The notes under the pieces are model-generated. The model had not been told where the DNA came from. It did no database searches and saw only the letters and a list, made by a program, of their open reading frames with translations. 43,120 bases of DNA, from positions 1-43,120 of the forward strand of contig JAGBCD010000003.1 of the NCBI GenBank assembly GCA_017938155.1. Direction: 5' to 3'. Both the position numbers and the translations under genes were made by a program. Positions 7,472-16,158 of the stretch are shown piece by piece. Position 1 is the first letter of the stretch; each line of letters opens with the position of its first letter. Origin of the DNA: Paludibacteraceae bacterium. GTDB lineage: Bacteria > Bacteroidota > Bacteroidia > Bacteroidales > Paludibacteraceae.

Positions 7472-8452
7472 TTATCGGAGTCTAAGTTTTTGCCTTGTAA
7501 CCAATGGAACACCTTCGGGGATTCCGTTGATTTGATATATTGATTTCATTTGTATTCCCATTTGCTGCGCTATACTCCAGGCAGTATCACCTTTTTTGAC
7601 ATAGTAGTAAGCATGTTTTCGGTCTGCCACTTTCTTTTTTTTGTAAAGATAGACACGATCACCTTTTTGCAGTTCTCTTCCGTCTGTAGCATCGTTGTAT
7701 CGGCGCAGCGTCTTTTCGTTCATATTGAGTTCGTAAGCCAAGTATTGAAATGTGTCTCCAGCATCGGCAATGAGGTACCTCACACCATTTTGTTTGCCCG
7801 ATTGGTGTCCATGATATAAGGAAACGCTTCCCATGGAAGCAACTTCTTGAAAGTCTGGTAAGTCTTCAACGATGGTAGTATCAATAGCATGAACGGTGTC
7901 TGGTAGATGTTGTGCAGATGTCTCCGCATTCACCCATGCAAAATCGGCAGGTTCCTCAGCCGTCAACAAATGCAGACCATACTCTTCTATGATTCGTATG
8001 AGTTTGGATGGGTAGTTAGGGTCGGTGGCATATCCACATTGGCTAAGCCCTTTAGCCCACGCTTTGTAATCTGTGATGGGATATTGAAAGAGGGGCTGAT
8101 AGCGTTTGCGCAGCAAAAATTTAGAGTGGTCTTCATAAGACTGTTGAGGGTGTGAGTATTTACGAAAACATTCATTTTTCGCATCATCATCGTGAGCATA
8201 AGAAGGCCCCGTCCAATCGCCAGCACATTTGATACCAAAGTGGTTGTTTGCTTTTATGGCCAATTCGCTTTTTCCAGCAGCAGATTCCAAGATGCCTTGT
8301 GCAAGCGTTATGGAAGCAGGAATACCATGTTTGTGCTGCTCCTGCAGAGCAATCGCTTTGTATTGGTTGATATAGTCCAAATAAGATTGGACTGGTGCAG
8401 CAAAAAAAGATAACGATAGACCAATAAAAATAAGTAAACAAGATTTTCTCAT
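7472..8452 (-). CDS. Exported glucosaminidase with LysM domains
   Basis: 326 residues from the Met at 8452. That start gives a clean signal peptide (MRKSCLLIF...) and lies downstream of the promoter at 8490-8520. The upstream Met at 8488 is too close to the -7 box to be used. Residues ~20-165 form a GH73-type N-acetylglucosaminidase: ASITLAQGILESAAGKS (catalytic Glu), NNHFGIKC and SYEDHSKFL. Two C-terminal LysM modules follow (about 225-270 and 280-325), the second with YYYVKKGDTAWSIAQQMG. It probably trims or remodels peptidoglycan outside the cytoplasmic membrane. It is the first gene of the operon running to 3124. Confidence 0.9.
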   Translation of the reverse strand: MRKSCLLIFIGLSLSFFAAPVQSYLDYINQYKAIALQEQHKHGIPASITLAQGILESAAGKSELAIKANNHFGIKCAGDWTGPSYAHDDDAKNECFRKYSHPQQSYEDHSKFLLRKRYQPLFQYPITDYKAWAKGLSQCGYATDPNYPSKLIRIIEEYGLHLLTAEEPADFAWVNAETSAQHLPDTVHAIDTTIVEDLPDFQEVASMGSVSLYHGHQSGKQNGVRYLIADAGDTFQYLAYELNMNEKTLRRYNDATDGRELQKGDRVYLYKKKKVADRKHAYYYVKKGDTAWSIAQQMGIQMKSIYQINGIPEGVPLVTRQKLRLR

Positions 8453-8489
8453 AAATAAGTATTCCTTTGAAAAGAAACAAAATCGCATG

Positions 8490-8520
8490 CAAAGGTAGTG
8501 TTTTTTTTCTAAAAAAACAA
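8490..8520 (-). promoter_or_regulatory. Promoter of the glucosaminidase-DUF721-mutS2 operon
   Basis: Minus strand: TTG at 8520-8518, 20 bases, TACCTTTG at 8497-8490. Transcription would start just downstream, leaving a short leader before the ATG at 8452. Confidence 0.75.
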
Positions 8521-8536
8521 GTTTGCATGATACGTT

Positions 8537-9223
8537 TCAGTCGCCTACGCCTAAATCAACTTTATTGAGCAACACCTCAATCCCTTGTTCGTCCTTGAGT
8601 TGCGGATAAATCGTTTGCTCGAACCACTCCGCTAATTCTTCGTTTCTTTTTTGATTGGTAGAGTTGTTACAAAACAAATTGATACTGAAGTATTCAAAAT
8701 ACTGACGTGCAATTTGGATGTCGTTGATGATACGTTGTTGGTTGTCATGTTGTGTGCAACATAAGAGGCACACCCCTTGAAAATACTGTGCAATCATTTG
8801 CGGTGTCACGTTCTCAGGAATTCCTTTGTTCCATAAGGTACGCATCTTTGGATCGAAGGATTCAACGCCGCATCTAAATTTAACTTGAACGGGTGCAAAA
8901 AACTGAGCAAAGGCAGCTAAACGCTTGTGATACATATAATGCGCTTCGAACCATAATGTGTGTATGGACTTTTGCAGCACCACTTCTTTGATAGCATGTA
9001 AAGTCTGTTGGTCAAGCTCCATTGCTGAACCAGAATTGATAATATCCAATACGCCATACTGTCCTGTCACTTTGTTTAGAATGGGTCTATTGGTAGCAAA
9101 AGGGTCGTTGGATGTATCGCTATAGTAATCACAAAAAGTACATTTTTTCCATTTGCAGCCTTTCCCTTGTAACAAGACGAATTCCCTTGGCATATGGTTA
9201 TGAATGCAAGCGTATCTATTCAT
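8537..9223 (-). CDS. Radical SAM protein, probably in queuosine salvage
   Basis: 228 residues from the Met at 9223. That codon overlaps the end of the transporter gene by 8 nt, so the two are translationally coupled; a longer frame to 9292 exists but lies wholly inside the transporter. Near the N-terminus is GCKWKKCTFC: Cys23, Cys28, Cys31, a C-x4-C-x2-C spacing instead of the canonical C-x3-C-x2-C of radical SAM enzymes. Later segments (INSGSAMEL, WFEAHYMY, RCGVESFD) fit a partial TIM barrel. The coupling to a YhhQ-type queuosine-precursor transporter suggests a Q-salvage enzyme such as a QueL-type queuine lyase. That is inference from context and family memory; a different SAM reaction remains possible. 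Confidence 0.7.
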   Translation of the reverse strand: MNRYACIHNHMPREFVLLQGKGCKWKKCTFCDYYSDTSNDPFATNRPILNKVTGQYGVLDIINSGSAMELDQQTLHAIKEVVLQKSIHTLWFEAHYMYHKRLAAFAQFFAPVQVKFRCGVESFDPKMRTLWNKGIPENVTPQMIAQYFQGVCLLCCTQHDNQQRIINDIQIARQYFEYFSINLFCNNSTNQKRNEELAEWFEQTIYPQLKDEQGIEVLLNKVDLGVGD

Positions 9224-9890
9224 CTGTTTTGATTCGTTTTTCGATGTGATGTATTGCAGCATATGCCATTGGGGTGCCAAAGAGCATCTCAATAAGAAGT
9301 TTAGCTACGTATTGGAAAGCAAGCATGTAACATAGATCTCGTGTGGAAACAACCCCAAGAAAAGCAATCAAAACAAATGGCAAAGAGTCGAACAAATAGG
9401 CTATAGCAGAACTACCTATCGTTCGTACCCATAGATGTTTGCCATTCATCATTTTTTTGATTCTGTCCATAAGCCAAGCATTGGATAGTTCTCCCTGCAA
9501 GAATCCTACTAATGAAGCAACGACTATTCTAGGGACATAGGTGAACATCGTGTTGTAAGCTTGCGCTGTTGCATCCAAATAGTTAGGTGAAGGAAGATAA
9601 ACACCCAATTGAGTACATAAAACCATGAGTACATTGCATAGAAAAGTCGCCCAAATAACTTTTTTTGCTGTTTTGTATCCCCAAATCTCTGTTAGTACAT
9701 CTCCTAACATGTATGCAAACGGAAACGTTATAGTTCCTGCATCAAAATAAAACAAACCGAAAATGCTAATAATCTTGACCGCCATTATATTTGAAACCAC
9801 GTAAAACGTTGCAAATAACGTTATGACGATAATAAATGAGGTCTCTTCTTTTGTTCGGTTTTTGAAAGGGTTTTCCGATACCTTGTTCAT
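9216..9890 (-). CDS. yhhQ: Queuosine precursor transporter (YhhQ/DUF165 family)
   Basis: 224 residues with about six hydrophobic helices. Family features include the N-terminal ATFYVVSNIMAVK, the AGTITFPFAYMLGDVLTEIWGY segment near residue 50, and the C-terminal FQYVAKLLIEMLFGTP. YhhQ-type carriers import queuosine precursors (preQ0/preQ1 or queuine, depending on subfamily) through the inner membrane. The next gene is a radical SAM protein whose start overlaps this stop by 8 nt. The promoter sits only ~25 nt upstream, so there is no room for a preQ1 riboswitch in the leader. Confidence 0.9.
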   Translation of the reverse strand: MNKVSENPFKNRTKEETSFIIVITLFATFYVVSNIMAVKIISIFGLFYFDAGTITFPFAYMLGDVLTEIWGYKTAKKVIWATFLCNVLMVLCTQLGVYLPSPNYLDATAQAYNTMFTYVPRIVVASLVGFLQGELSNAWLMDRIKKMMNGKHLWVRTIGSSAIAYLFDSLPFVLIAFLGVVSTRDLCYMLAFQYVAKLLIEMLFGTPMAYAAIHHIEKRIKTDE

Positions 9891-9912
9891 ACGTTAAATA
9901 GAAATTAGGGTG

Positions 9913-9944
9913 CAAAGGTACAAGTTTTTTTTGGCATCTGCAAA
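9913..9944 (-). promoter_or_regulatory. Promoter of the yhhQ-radical SAM operon
   Basis: Minus strand: TTTG at 9944-9941, 20 bases, TACCTTTG at 9920-9913. It is a full match to the Bacteroidota consensus and lies about 23 nt before the start codon at 9890. Confidence 0.8.
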
Positions 9945-10010
9945 CACACATATCAAAAATTCTTAATTCATATGCCCGAAATATTACGACCCCATCGCGC
10001 GAAATTTATG

Positions 10011-10041
10011 TTTGCTCAATCGGATTTTTTCTTTACCTTTG
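10011..10041 (+). promoter_or_regulatory. Plus-strand promoter without a downstream gene
   Basis: TTTG at 10011-10014, 19 bases, TACCTTTG at 10034-10041. It is as good as the promoters of known genes here, yet no plus-strand reading frame follows for almost 2.9 kb. It reads into the candidate RNA at 10047. Confidence 0.7.
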
Positions 10042-10046
10042 CAGCA

Positions 10047-10260
10047 AATCTACTTCACTCGCCATTAAAAAGTTTCACGCATCGTAGATGCTTGTTTCAT
10101 CGCTTCGCTGTTTCATAGGTTAGAGATAGAGAAACTCGCGGGGAAATCTGCGAGCACTCAACCGGTTGTAACCAACTATGCTGGGAAGCGGGGGTACATA
10201 TCACCGAATAATGTAGAGCATCAGTCTTTATGCCATGTCACCCAGCAAAACAACCCAACC
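10047..10260 (+). ncRNA. Candidate small RNA
   Basis: The transcript predicted from the promoter at 10011-10041 crosses a stretch without usable reading frames. It can form several helices: GCATC/GATGC (10079-10083/10087-10091), CTCGC/GCGAG (10135-10139/10150-10154), and a longer hairpin with GCTGGG/CCCAGC (10180-10185/10241-10246) enclosing ACAT/ATGT (10196-10199/10235-10238) and GCAT/ATGC (10218-10221/10230-10233). The hexamer GTTTCA occurs three times between 10072 and 10115. I do not recognise it as tmRNA, SRP RNA, RNase P RNA or 6S RNA. The 3' end is a guess because no clear terminator is visible. Confidence 0.4.
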
Positions 10261-10300
10261 AAACAATGCCAAATAGACCAACTTTTTACCGACGGTCACG

Positions 10301-10327
10301 TATACCCTTGCTATACCCTTGCTATAC
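10301..10327. repeat. 11-bp tandem repeat
   Basis: TATACCCTTGC occurs twice in tandem (10301-10311, 10312-10322) followed by a partial third unit. It has the same unit length as the repeat at 746-776, and a GACGGTCA sequence lies just before it. Confidence 0.7.
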
Positions 10328-10336
10328 ACCTACGCT

Positions 10337-10371
10337 AATTAAGAATTTTGAATTTTGAATTAAGAATTAAA
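10337..10371. repeat. Heptanucleotide tandem repeat, 5 units
   Basis: Five 7-bp units of the type AATT[AT][AT][GA] in register, just past the stop of the GHL10 gene. It is the same class of element as the arrays at 2871 and 39243, with different sequence. Confidence 0.7.
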
Positions 10372-10382
10372 TTTGGTAATGG

Positions 10383-12737
10383 TTAATATGAAACCATGTA
10401 TTTGGCAGTCTTAGTCCCTTGTTTGATGATAAACACCCCACCCTGCAGATTGGCAACTGAATTGCTCACAAGTCGCCCCATTACATCGTAGATCTCAACA
10501 GGTTGTGACAAGTCGATAACCTCCTCTAAATGGTCTGGTGGATTCATTCCTTCCCAATTGGCATGGAGTGTTCCTCTCCAATAGGGAGGTATAGAATCAA
10601 TAGATGCTCCTACAAACATAGGATTGTCCCACCAACCAAGGAAAGGATAGCCATCGGGATGGAACAAGGTAGTAGGTAAGATATATGTAGCATTGACTGA
10701 TGTTGGTAATGTGTACATGCCTTTGGATGCTTGGTAAGCAGGGCCCCACTGCTGGGGTAATCCAGCTTGAGTAAAATCGCCCACCTCAGCCCAAGTAATC
10801 TGCTCGCCCGATGCATAATAAACCTTGTTGGTAGCATTGAAGAAAGCATAAAGATTGAAGCGCCATTGACGGACGTCGGAAATAACACCTGCTATGCTTT
10901 GGATGTATTCGGCCAACCATAGCCAATCGGGATGTTGCGTCATGAACTCCAACCCTACTGCCTGAGAAAAACCACTGGGCCATGTATATTCTAAAATGGA
11001 AGTTGTAGGCAAGTCCCTACCCTTGACATAATTGGGATAGAGAGCAGCATAGAACGCATCAAAATCTTTTTTGAAGTTGTCCCATAATTCTTCTCTCGTC
11101 GGTACGTCAACATGAGGAAATTCACCGCCATTCAGTTCCCACGTTATGGCTGGTTTCCACTCGGGTTCTGGTCCTTCTACGGCATTCTTGTCCTCGTTAT
11201 AGAGTGCTACTCCATGTTCTACACCATACCTATCGTAAGAAAAAACAGCGAGCGTAGTGTGGGTCAGGTCGCCTAAGGTAGTAGCATCGAAACTATAACC
11301 GTTAACCACTTTTTGCAAATAGGTAGGATTGTTTCGCGCATTCCCCAAGGCAATACCTTTGGGATATGCATAGACTGTAAATCGGTTTGCAGTTGGGTGT
11401 GACCACGTCAATGTGGTACCCTCCAACGTTAAGTTTTCAGGCGCAGACAAGGTGTCGGTCACTTTCCAATCAATAGGTGGTGTCAAAGCCTTGTAAATAA
11501 AATGCGAATTGGCTATTTTGCTATGCATCTTTAGATACGACGTTGTATTGTAGAAAACAGCACCCGTGTAACCAGAAGACAAGTTTGCACGATTGGCATC
11601 TATCTCTCGTTGAATCTCCAACACGCCATCCTCATATCCCTTGGACCCATCATAAGCCTTGTATGCAGCAGGAGATGGGAAAAAGTAAACTTTCTTGCCG
11701 TTGGGCAACTGATTGGAAAAATGTTCGCATACATCTTGACTCCACCATTTGCATAGTACATCATAATCCTGCAATGGTACTCGTGTGGACCAATAGAGTT
11801 GTGGGTTGACATAGTCAACATATCCATTTTTGATCCATTCTATGGGATTGCAATATAAATGTGTGTACGAATCGGCGCCGCGAATTCCCTCGGGCAAGGT
11901 TATATTATAGGCCGTCGCAGCCTTGGCGTCCACTGTCCAAATACCACCGGATCCCATTCCCATTTTCACCCATGGTTTGACCGATTGAATGCTATCGTAA
12001 ACACCCTTGATAACAGCATCTACATTGCTACGTCGCCAATCATCCAACGTATTGCCGTCGTTGTTCATATCCGTCACTTGAGCAGGATGGTAATACAAGG
12101 CTTGAGAACGTTGGTCCTCATTGGTCGTACCTCCATAAGCATAAAAATAGTCATCCATTACAATACCATCCACATCGTATCGATTGATAATCTCCATGAG
12201 CACCTTAATCACATATGCACGCGCATCGGGATAGCCAGGGTCGATGATATATCCCATGAAAGAGCCTTCATTATTGTACTTGATCAACCATTCTCCTGCG
12301 TTGTTCCACACAGGGTCGGATGTAGCCAAGGAAGATGTAGAGGCACGAAAAGGATTGACCCAAACATGCAATTCCAAGCCTCTCTTGTGTGCTTCCTCCA
12401 CGGCAAAAGCTAACGGATCGTAACCAGGATCCTGACCACGTGTACCGGTTAATGCTGCTGACCAAGGTTCGTATGAGGACTGATACATAGCATCGCATAA
12501 TGCACGCACTTGCATACATATAGCATTCATATTTCCCGCTACCATCTTATCAAGGATATCGGTCAACTCTTTTTGTTGGCGCAAACGATTGGCCTCAGAT
12601 GTTGCTTTGGTTTTTGGCCAATCGATACTGGAAACAGTGGCGAGCCAAGTAGCACGAAACTCATGCTTGGGCGGTCTGGCTACTATGGTAGGAAGTAACA
12701 ATAACAAGAGTGCAATGGATAGGAAAATTCTTTTCAT
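10383..12737 (-). CDS. Exported GHL10-family (DUF187) glycosidase-like protein
   Basis: 784 residues with a signal peptide ending near IVARP. Residues ~25-400 match the GHL10/YngK-type TIM-barrel family: EFRATWLATVSSIDWP at the start, ELHVWVNPFRAS near 120, DGIVMDDYFYAYGG near 190, and YVDYVNPQLYWS near 305. A fibronectin-like region follows (~425-510). An InlB-like segment opens with ITWELNGGEF near 535, contains a long insertion and closes with GWWDNPMF. The last ~35 residues (PVEIYDVMGRL..., GGVFIIKQG) resemble type 9 secretion sorting tails. Family members are thought to act on glycans; the substrate here is unknown. It is a single-gene unit with its own promoter. Confidence 0.85.
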   Translation of the reverse strand: MKRIFLSIALLLLLLPTIVARPPKHEFRATWLATVSSIDWPKTKATSEANRLRQQKELTDILDKMVAGNMNAICMQVRALCDAMYQSSYEPWSAALTGTRGQDPGYDPLAFAVEEAHKRGLELHVWVNPFRASTSSLATSDPVWNNAGEWLIKYNNEGSFMGYIIDPGYPDARAYVIKVLMEIINRYDVDGIVMDDYFYAYGGTTNEDQRSQALYYHPAQVTDMNNDGNTLDDWRRSNVDAVIKGVYDSIQSVKPWVKMGMGSGGIWTVDAKAATAYNITLPEGIRGADSYTHLYCNPIEWIKNGYVDYVNPQLYWSTRVPLQDYDVLCKWWSQDVCEHFSNQLPNGKKVYFFPSPAAYKAYDGSKGYEDGVLEIQREIDANRANLSSGYTGAVFYNTTSYLKMHSKIANSHFIYKALTPPIDWKVTDTLSAPENLTLEGTTLTWSHPTANRFTVYAYPKGIALGNARNNPTYLQKVVNGYSFDATTLGDLTHTTLAVFSYDRYGVEHGVALYNEDKNAVEGPEPEWKPAITWELNGGEFPHVDVPTREELWDNFKKDFDAFYAALYPNYVKGRDLPTTSILEYTWPSGFSQAVGLEFMTQHPDWLWLAEYIQSIAGVISDVRQWRFNLYAFFNATNKVYYASGEQITWAEVGDFTQAGLPQQWGPAYQASKGMYTLPTSVNATYILPTTLFHPDGYPFLGWWDNPMFVGASIDSIPPYWRGTLHANWEGMNPPDHLEEVIDLSQPVEIYDVMGRLVSNSVANLQGGVFIIKQGTKTAKYMVSY

Positions 12738-12766
12738 TGGTATGATGGATTAACGTATTTAGGCAG

Positions 12767-12798
12767 CAAAGTTAGTGTATTTTTTTCAAACATCCAAA
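12767..12798 (-). promoter_or_regulatory. Promoter of the GHL10 gene
   Basis: Minus strand: TTTG at 12798-12795, 20 bases, TAACTTTG at 12774-12767. It lies about 30 nt before the start codon at 12737. Confidence 0.75.
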
Positions 12799-12876
12799 TT
12801 TGGAATTTAGGAATGGGTCATTTAGGAATTTTTCAAATGGGTAAACGCAATATTATGCATAACAAGGGCAGTACAA

Positions 12877-12908
12877 TTTGGTTATATAAAAAAAATGTAC
12901 TAATTTTG
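12877..12908 (+). promoter_or_regulatory. Promoter of the mtaB operon
   Basis: TTTG at 12877-12880, 20 bases, TAATTTTG at 12901-12908. It is divergent from the GHL10 promoter. A start of mtaB at 12926 would leave almost no leader, which favours the ATG at 12965. Confidence 0.75.
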
Positions 12909-12964
12909 TTGCCTAATAGGATATCATGCATATCACATTGTATCCTACAAACAAAGATATTAAG

Positions 12965-14278
12965 ATGAAAATTAAGTTTGTTACATTAGGGTGCAAATTG
13001 AATTTCGCTGAGAGTAGCGCTATTGGCAAAGAGTTGATAGCGCAAGGTCATCAACGTGTTGGGCGTCAAGAGCAAGCAGATGTGTGCATTATCAACACAT
13101 GTACTGTTACGGACCATGCAGACCAAAAAGACAGGCAAGCAATACACCGAATACGTAGAGAGAATCCGAATGCGACTCTTATCGTGACAGGGTGTTATGC
13201 TCAATTGAACAGGAGCCAAGAGGTACGCGACAAACATGCATCCTTATGGGCTCAAGTGGACTATATCGTGGGGCAAGATGAAAAATCCAGCATACCCGAT
13301 ATCGTAGCACACTTGGCTGAAAAACAGGCATCTGGCACTCACACTGCGCTACAAGTGGCTGTAGAAGAGCCCTGCCACTTCAACCATGCCGTATCCTATG
13401 ACGATCGCACGCGTTGTTTCCTCAAGGTACAAGATGGTTGCAACTATTTTTGTTCGTACTGCACGATACCTTTCGCACGTGGAAGGAGTCGTAACCCTGC
13501 CATCAAGGAGTTGGTCGTCCAAGCTACTTCTGCTATAGAGCAAGGCGCCAAAGAACTGGTACTAACAGGTGTGAATATAGGAGACTTCGGACGAAGTACT
13601 AATGAAAATTTCATATCATTGCTTAAGGCATTGGATGCGATAGAACGTTCCGAGTTTCGCGTACGAATCGGTAGTTGTGAACCGAACTTACTAACGGAAG
13701 AGATTATTGATTTTGTAGCACAGTCCAAACACTTTACCCCACACTTTCATATTCCCCTCCAGTCGGGAAGTAATCGGGTGTTGAAAATCATGGGTAGGCG
13801 CTATACACGTGAACTATTTGCCCAACGTGTCGCCTATATAAGAAGTGTATTGCCCGATGCATTTATAGGCGTAGATTGTATGGTCGGTGTGCGAGGAGAG
13901 GATGAGGCATGTTACCAAGAGTATTTAGAATTTATTCGAGAGCTCCCTGTTAGTCAATTGCATGTTTTCACCTATTCTGAACGTGCCAATACGCGTATCT
14001 TGAAAGAGGAACTATTGGTTGTTCCACACAAGCAACGGGAAGCACGTAGCAGTGAAATGCGACAATTGAGTGATAGGAAGACACAGGCCTTCTATGAACA
14101 AAATATAGGAAAGCCCCTTACCATCCTATGGGAATCGAACCAATGCAAAATAAACGGAGTAGCCTACATGAACGGATTTAGTGAAAACTACATTAAAGTA
14201 AGTGCTCCGTATGATAAAAATAAAATCAACACGTTTGAAACAATCACATTAGCCCCATCACATTTACTATCTAAATAA
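12965..14278 (+). CDS. mtaB: tRNA t6A37 methylthiotransferase
   Basis: 437 residues from the ATG at 12965, which gives the family start MKIKFVTLGCKLNFAES; an in-frame ATG at 12926 would add 13 unmatched residues. MtaB converts t6A37 of certain tRNAs to ms2t6A with two [4Fe-4S] clusters. The N-terminal cluster cysteines are in TLGCKLN, NTCTVT and TGCYAQ. The radical SAM motif is Cys159-x3-Cys163-x2-Cys166 in DGCNYFCSYCTIPFARG. A C-terminal TRAM-like region ends the protein. The KLNFAES signature separates it from RimO and MiaB. It is the first gene of an operon with the OmpA protein, 4 nt apart. Confidence 0.92.
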   Translation: MKIKFVTLGCKLNFAESSAIGKELIAQGHQRVGRQEQADVCIINTCTVTDHADQKDRQAIHRIRRENPNATLIVTGCYAQLNRSQEVRDKHASLWAQVDYIVGQDEKSSIPDIVAHLAEKQASGTHTALQVAVEEPCHFNHAVSYDDRTRCFLKVQDGCNYFCSYCTIPFARGRSRNPAIKELVVQATSAIEQGAKELVLTGVNIGDFGRSTNENFISLLKALDAIERSEFRVRIGSCEPNLLTEEIIDFVAQSKHFTPHFHIPLQSGSNRVLKIMGRRYTRELFAQRVAYIRSVLPDAFIGVDCMVGVRGEDEACYQEYLEFIRELPVSQLHVFTYSERANTRILKEELLVVPHKQREARSSEMRQLSDRKTQAFYEQNIGKPLTILWESNQCKINGVAYMNGFSENYIKVSAPYDKNKINTFETITLAPSHLLSK

Positions 14279-14282
14279 TCCT

Positions 14283-16154
14283 ATGAAAAAAAGTATCTTT
14301 CTTATTTTAACTTTGCTATTATGTAGTTTTGGATATGGACAAATAAAACAAGCTACGAATCGTTCTCCTTTGGTCACCTTGCAAAAACAAGGATGGGACA
14401 TTCATTCACATACCTTGTCGTATGATGAACAAACCATCGTATTCTCGGCCAAAGCACCACAACAAAAGCAATATGACCTCTACACAGCCAGAAGAAAAGG
14501 TAACACGTGGGAAGATGTACAAGCGCTTTCTATCAACACTCCTACTGACGAATTGTACCCTACTCTATCCAGCAGTGAAGGCACATTGCTATACGTTAAG
14601 CAAGTCACAGAAGAAGGTAAAGGAAAGAAACAACAGACTACCTACTACCTCATGCACACCAACAAACGAGAAGGTATATGGAGTAATCCCGAAGTGATTA
14701 TCATATCCAAAGGACAAGACATCTCTCCTCTACTAATGCCTGACAACAAAACTGTTATTTTCGCGTCAAGACGAATAACCGAAACAAAGAAAGAAGAAAA
14801 TTTCGCCCTCTTTTACACACGTCGCATAGACGAAAACAACTGGTACAATCCGGTCCTTATTTTGGCACCAGAAGATAAGAATTCACACTACTATGCTCCC
14901 TACATTGAGCGCGTAGCGCAAGAGGGCAATGTTCGTAATATCACGATTGGCTATACACATCAAAAATGCGCACATCGAGATACTACCTACCAAGTAGAGC
15001 ATTTTTCACTGCCAGAGAAATTTCATCCCCTACCTGTCTTAACCATAGAAGGTAAGATAAGAGAACATAATACCCATCGTAACATAGCAGCACAAATCAA
15101 TGTATTTCACGCCATTAGTTTCAAACCATTGGCTCAAGTCAAAAGCAGTAATTTTGGTACATATAAAGTGGCATTGCCTCAAGGTGTACCCTACTTTATT
15201 GATATCACGGGAGAAAATTACTCACACTACTACTGCGAACATTCATGCGTGCATTTGGCGAAGGATAGCGTAGTAAAAAATGATATCGAATTGGATAAAT
15301 TACTAAATATTCGCATCAATGCTTTTGACAAAGAAGTGCTACTCCCCATAATGCCTGACCGTATCCTATTGAACGGCGGAACAGTAACAAGAGGGGATAA
15401 TTATTCAGAAGTTCGTTTACCAATAGGAGGTGTATATGATATTGTCTATAAAAAATTAGGCTACAAAGACACCACGGTTCACATCAACACCAATACCAGT
15501 ATCCTTCTCACCCAATCAGAATTGGATATTGAGATGCAACCAAGCAAAACCAATATCGTTGTACAACTAATAGACGGCGATAGTTTGTTTGTCGTATCTG
15601 GCAAGATTGATATACGCAACCAAGACAAAGATGAAGAATTGACCATCAAAACCAACAATCGTCACGAGAAACTGCTTGAGGTACGTCAAGGCAACACCTA
15701 TTTGCTCCATGCCCAAGCCAAAGGATATATATACAAAGACACGTTATTGCATATTCCGTACACATACGATACCGTCAGACATACAATCCCGCTGACGGCA
15801 TTACGTAAGGAAATGGTACTTCAGTTGCGTAACATACAGTTTGACAACAATTCATATGCGTTGACGCCATCGTCCTATGCAGAACTGAATCAATTGCTAA
15901 GACTGATGCAAGACAATCCTTCTATGCAAATTGAATTGTCGGCACACACGGATGACATCGGAAGTGAACAGTATAATCTTCGATTGTCACAAAAACGAGG
16001 CGAAGCTGCTAAACGCTATTTGGTGCGACAAGGCATAGAAGCCGATCGAATCGTAGCAAAAGGATACGGAAAAAACAAACCATTAGTGCCTAACGATAGT
16101 GATACCAATCGAGCTATCAACAGACGTGTAGAATTCACCATTAAAGCATTATAA
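14283..16154 (+). CDS. OmpA-family protein with PD40-like propeller
   Basis: 623 residues. A signal peptide ends near SFGYGQ. Residues ~25-240 contain PD40/WD40-like beta-propeller pieces (LSYDEQTIVFSA, DELYPTLSSSEGTLLY, DISPLLMPDNKTVIFASRR). Two carboxypeptidase-regulatory-like regions follow (about 255-500, with IEGKIREH and GGVYDIVYKKLGYKDTT). The C-terminal ~115 residues are a full OmpA peptidoglycan-binding domain: IQFDNNSYALTPSS, LSAHTDDIGSEQYNLRLS and NRAINRRVEF. The architecture resembles PorE of the type 9 secretion system but lacks its TPR part, so that link is tentative. It is co-transcribed with the next gene (4-nt gap). Confidence 0.85.
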   Translation: MKKSIFLILTLLLCSFGYGQIKQATNRSPLVTLQKQGWDIHSHTLSYDEQTIVFSAKAPQQKQYDLYTARRKGNTWEDVQALSINTPTDELYPTLSSSEGTLLYVKQVTEEGKGKKQQTTYYLMHTNKREGIWSNPEVIIISKGQDISPLLMPDNKTVIFASRRITETKKEENFALFYTRRIDENNWYNPVLILAPEDKNSHYYAPYIERVAQEGNVRNITIGYTHQKCAHRDTTYQVEHFSLPEKFHPLPVLTIEGKIREHNTHRNIAAQINVFHAISFKPLAQVKSSNFGTYKVALPQGVPYFIDITGENYSHYYCEHSCVHLAKDSVVKNDIELDKLLNIRINAFDKEVLLPIMPDRILLNGGTVTRGDNYSEVRLPIGGVYDIVYKKLGYKDTTVHINTNTSILLTQSELDIEMQPSKTNIVVQLIDGDSLFVVSGKIDIRNQDKDEELTIKTNNRHEKLLEVRQGNTYLLHAQAKGYIYKDTLLHIPYTYDTVRHTIPLTALRKEMVLQLRNIQFDNNSYALTPSSYAELNQLLRLMQDNPSMQIELSAHTDDIGSEQYNLRLSQKRGEAAKRYLVRQGIEADRIVAKGYGKNKPLVPNDSDTNRAINRRVEFTIKAL

Positions 16155-16158
16155 CATC

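Noticed and set aside
8453-8488. Longer N-terminus of the glucosaminidase (Met at 8488)
   Set aside because: The codon lies next to the promoter -7 box, upstream of or at the expected transcription start, and spoils the signal peptide.
9224-9292. Longer N-terminus of the radical SAM protein
   Set aside because: It would lie entirely inside the transporter gene; the ATG at 9223 overlaps the stop by 8 nt and fits coupling.
9893-9912. preQ1 riboswitch ahead of yhhQ
   Set aside because: The leader between the -7 box and the start codon is only about 20 nt, too short for an aptamer.
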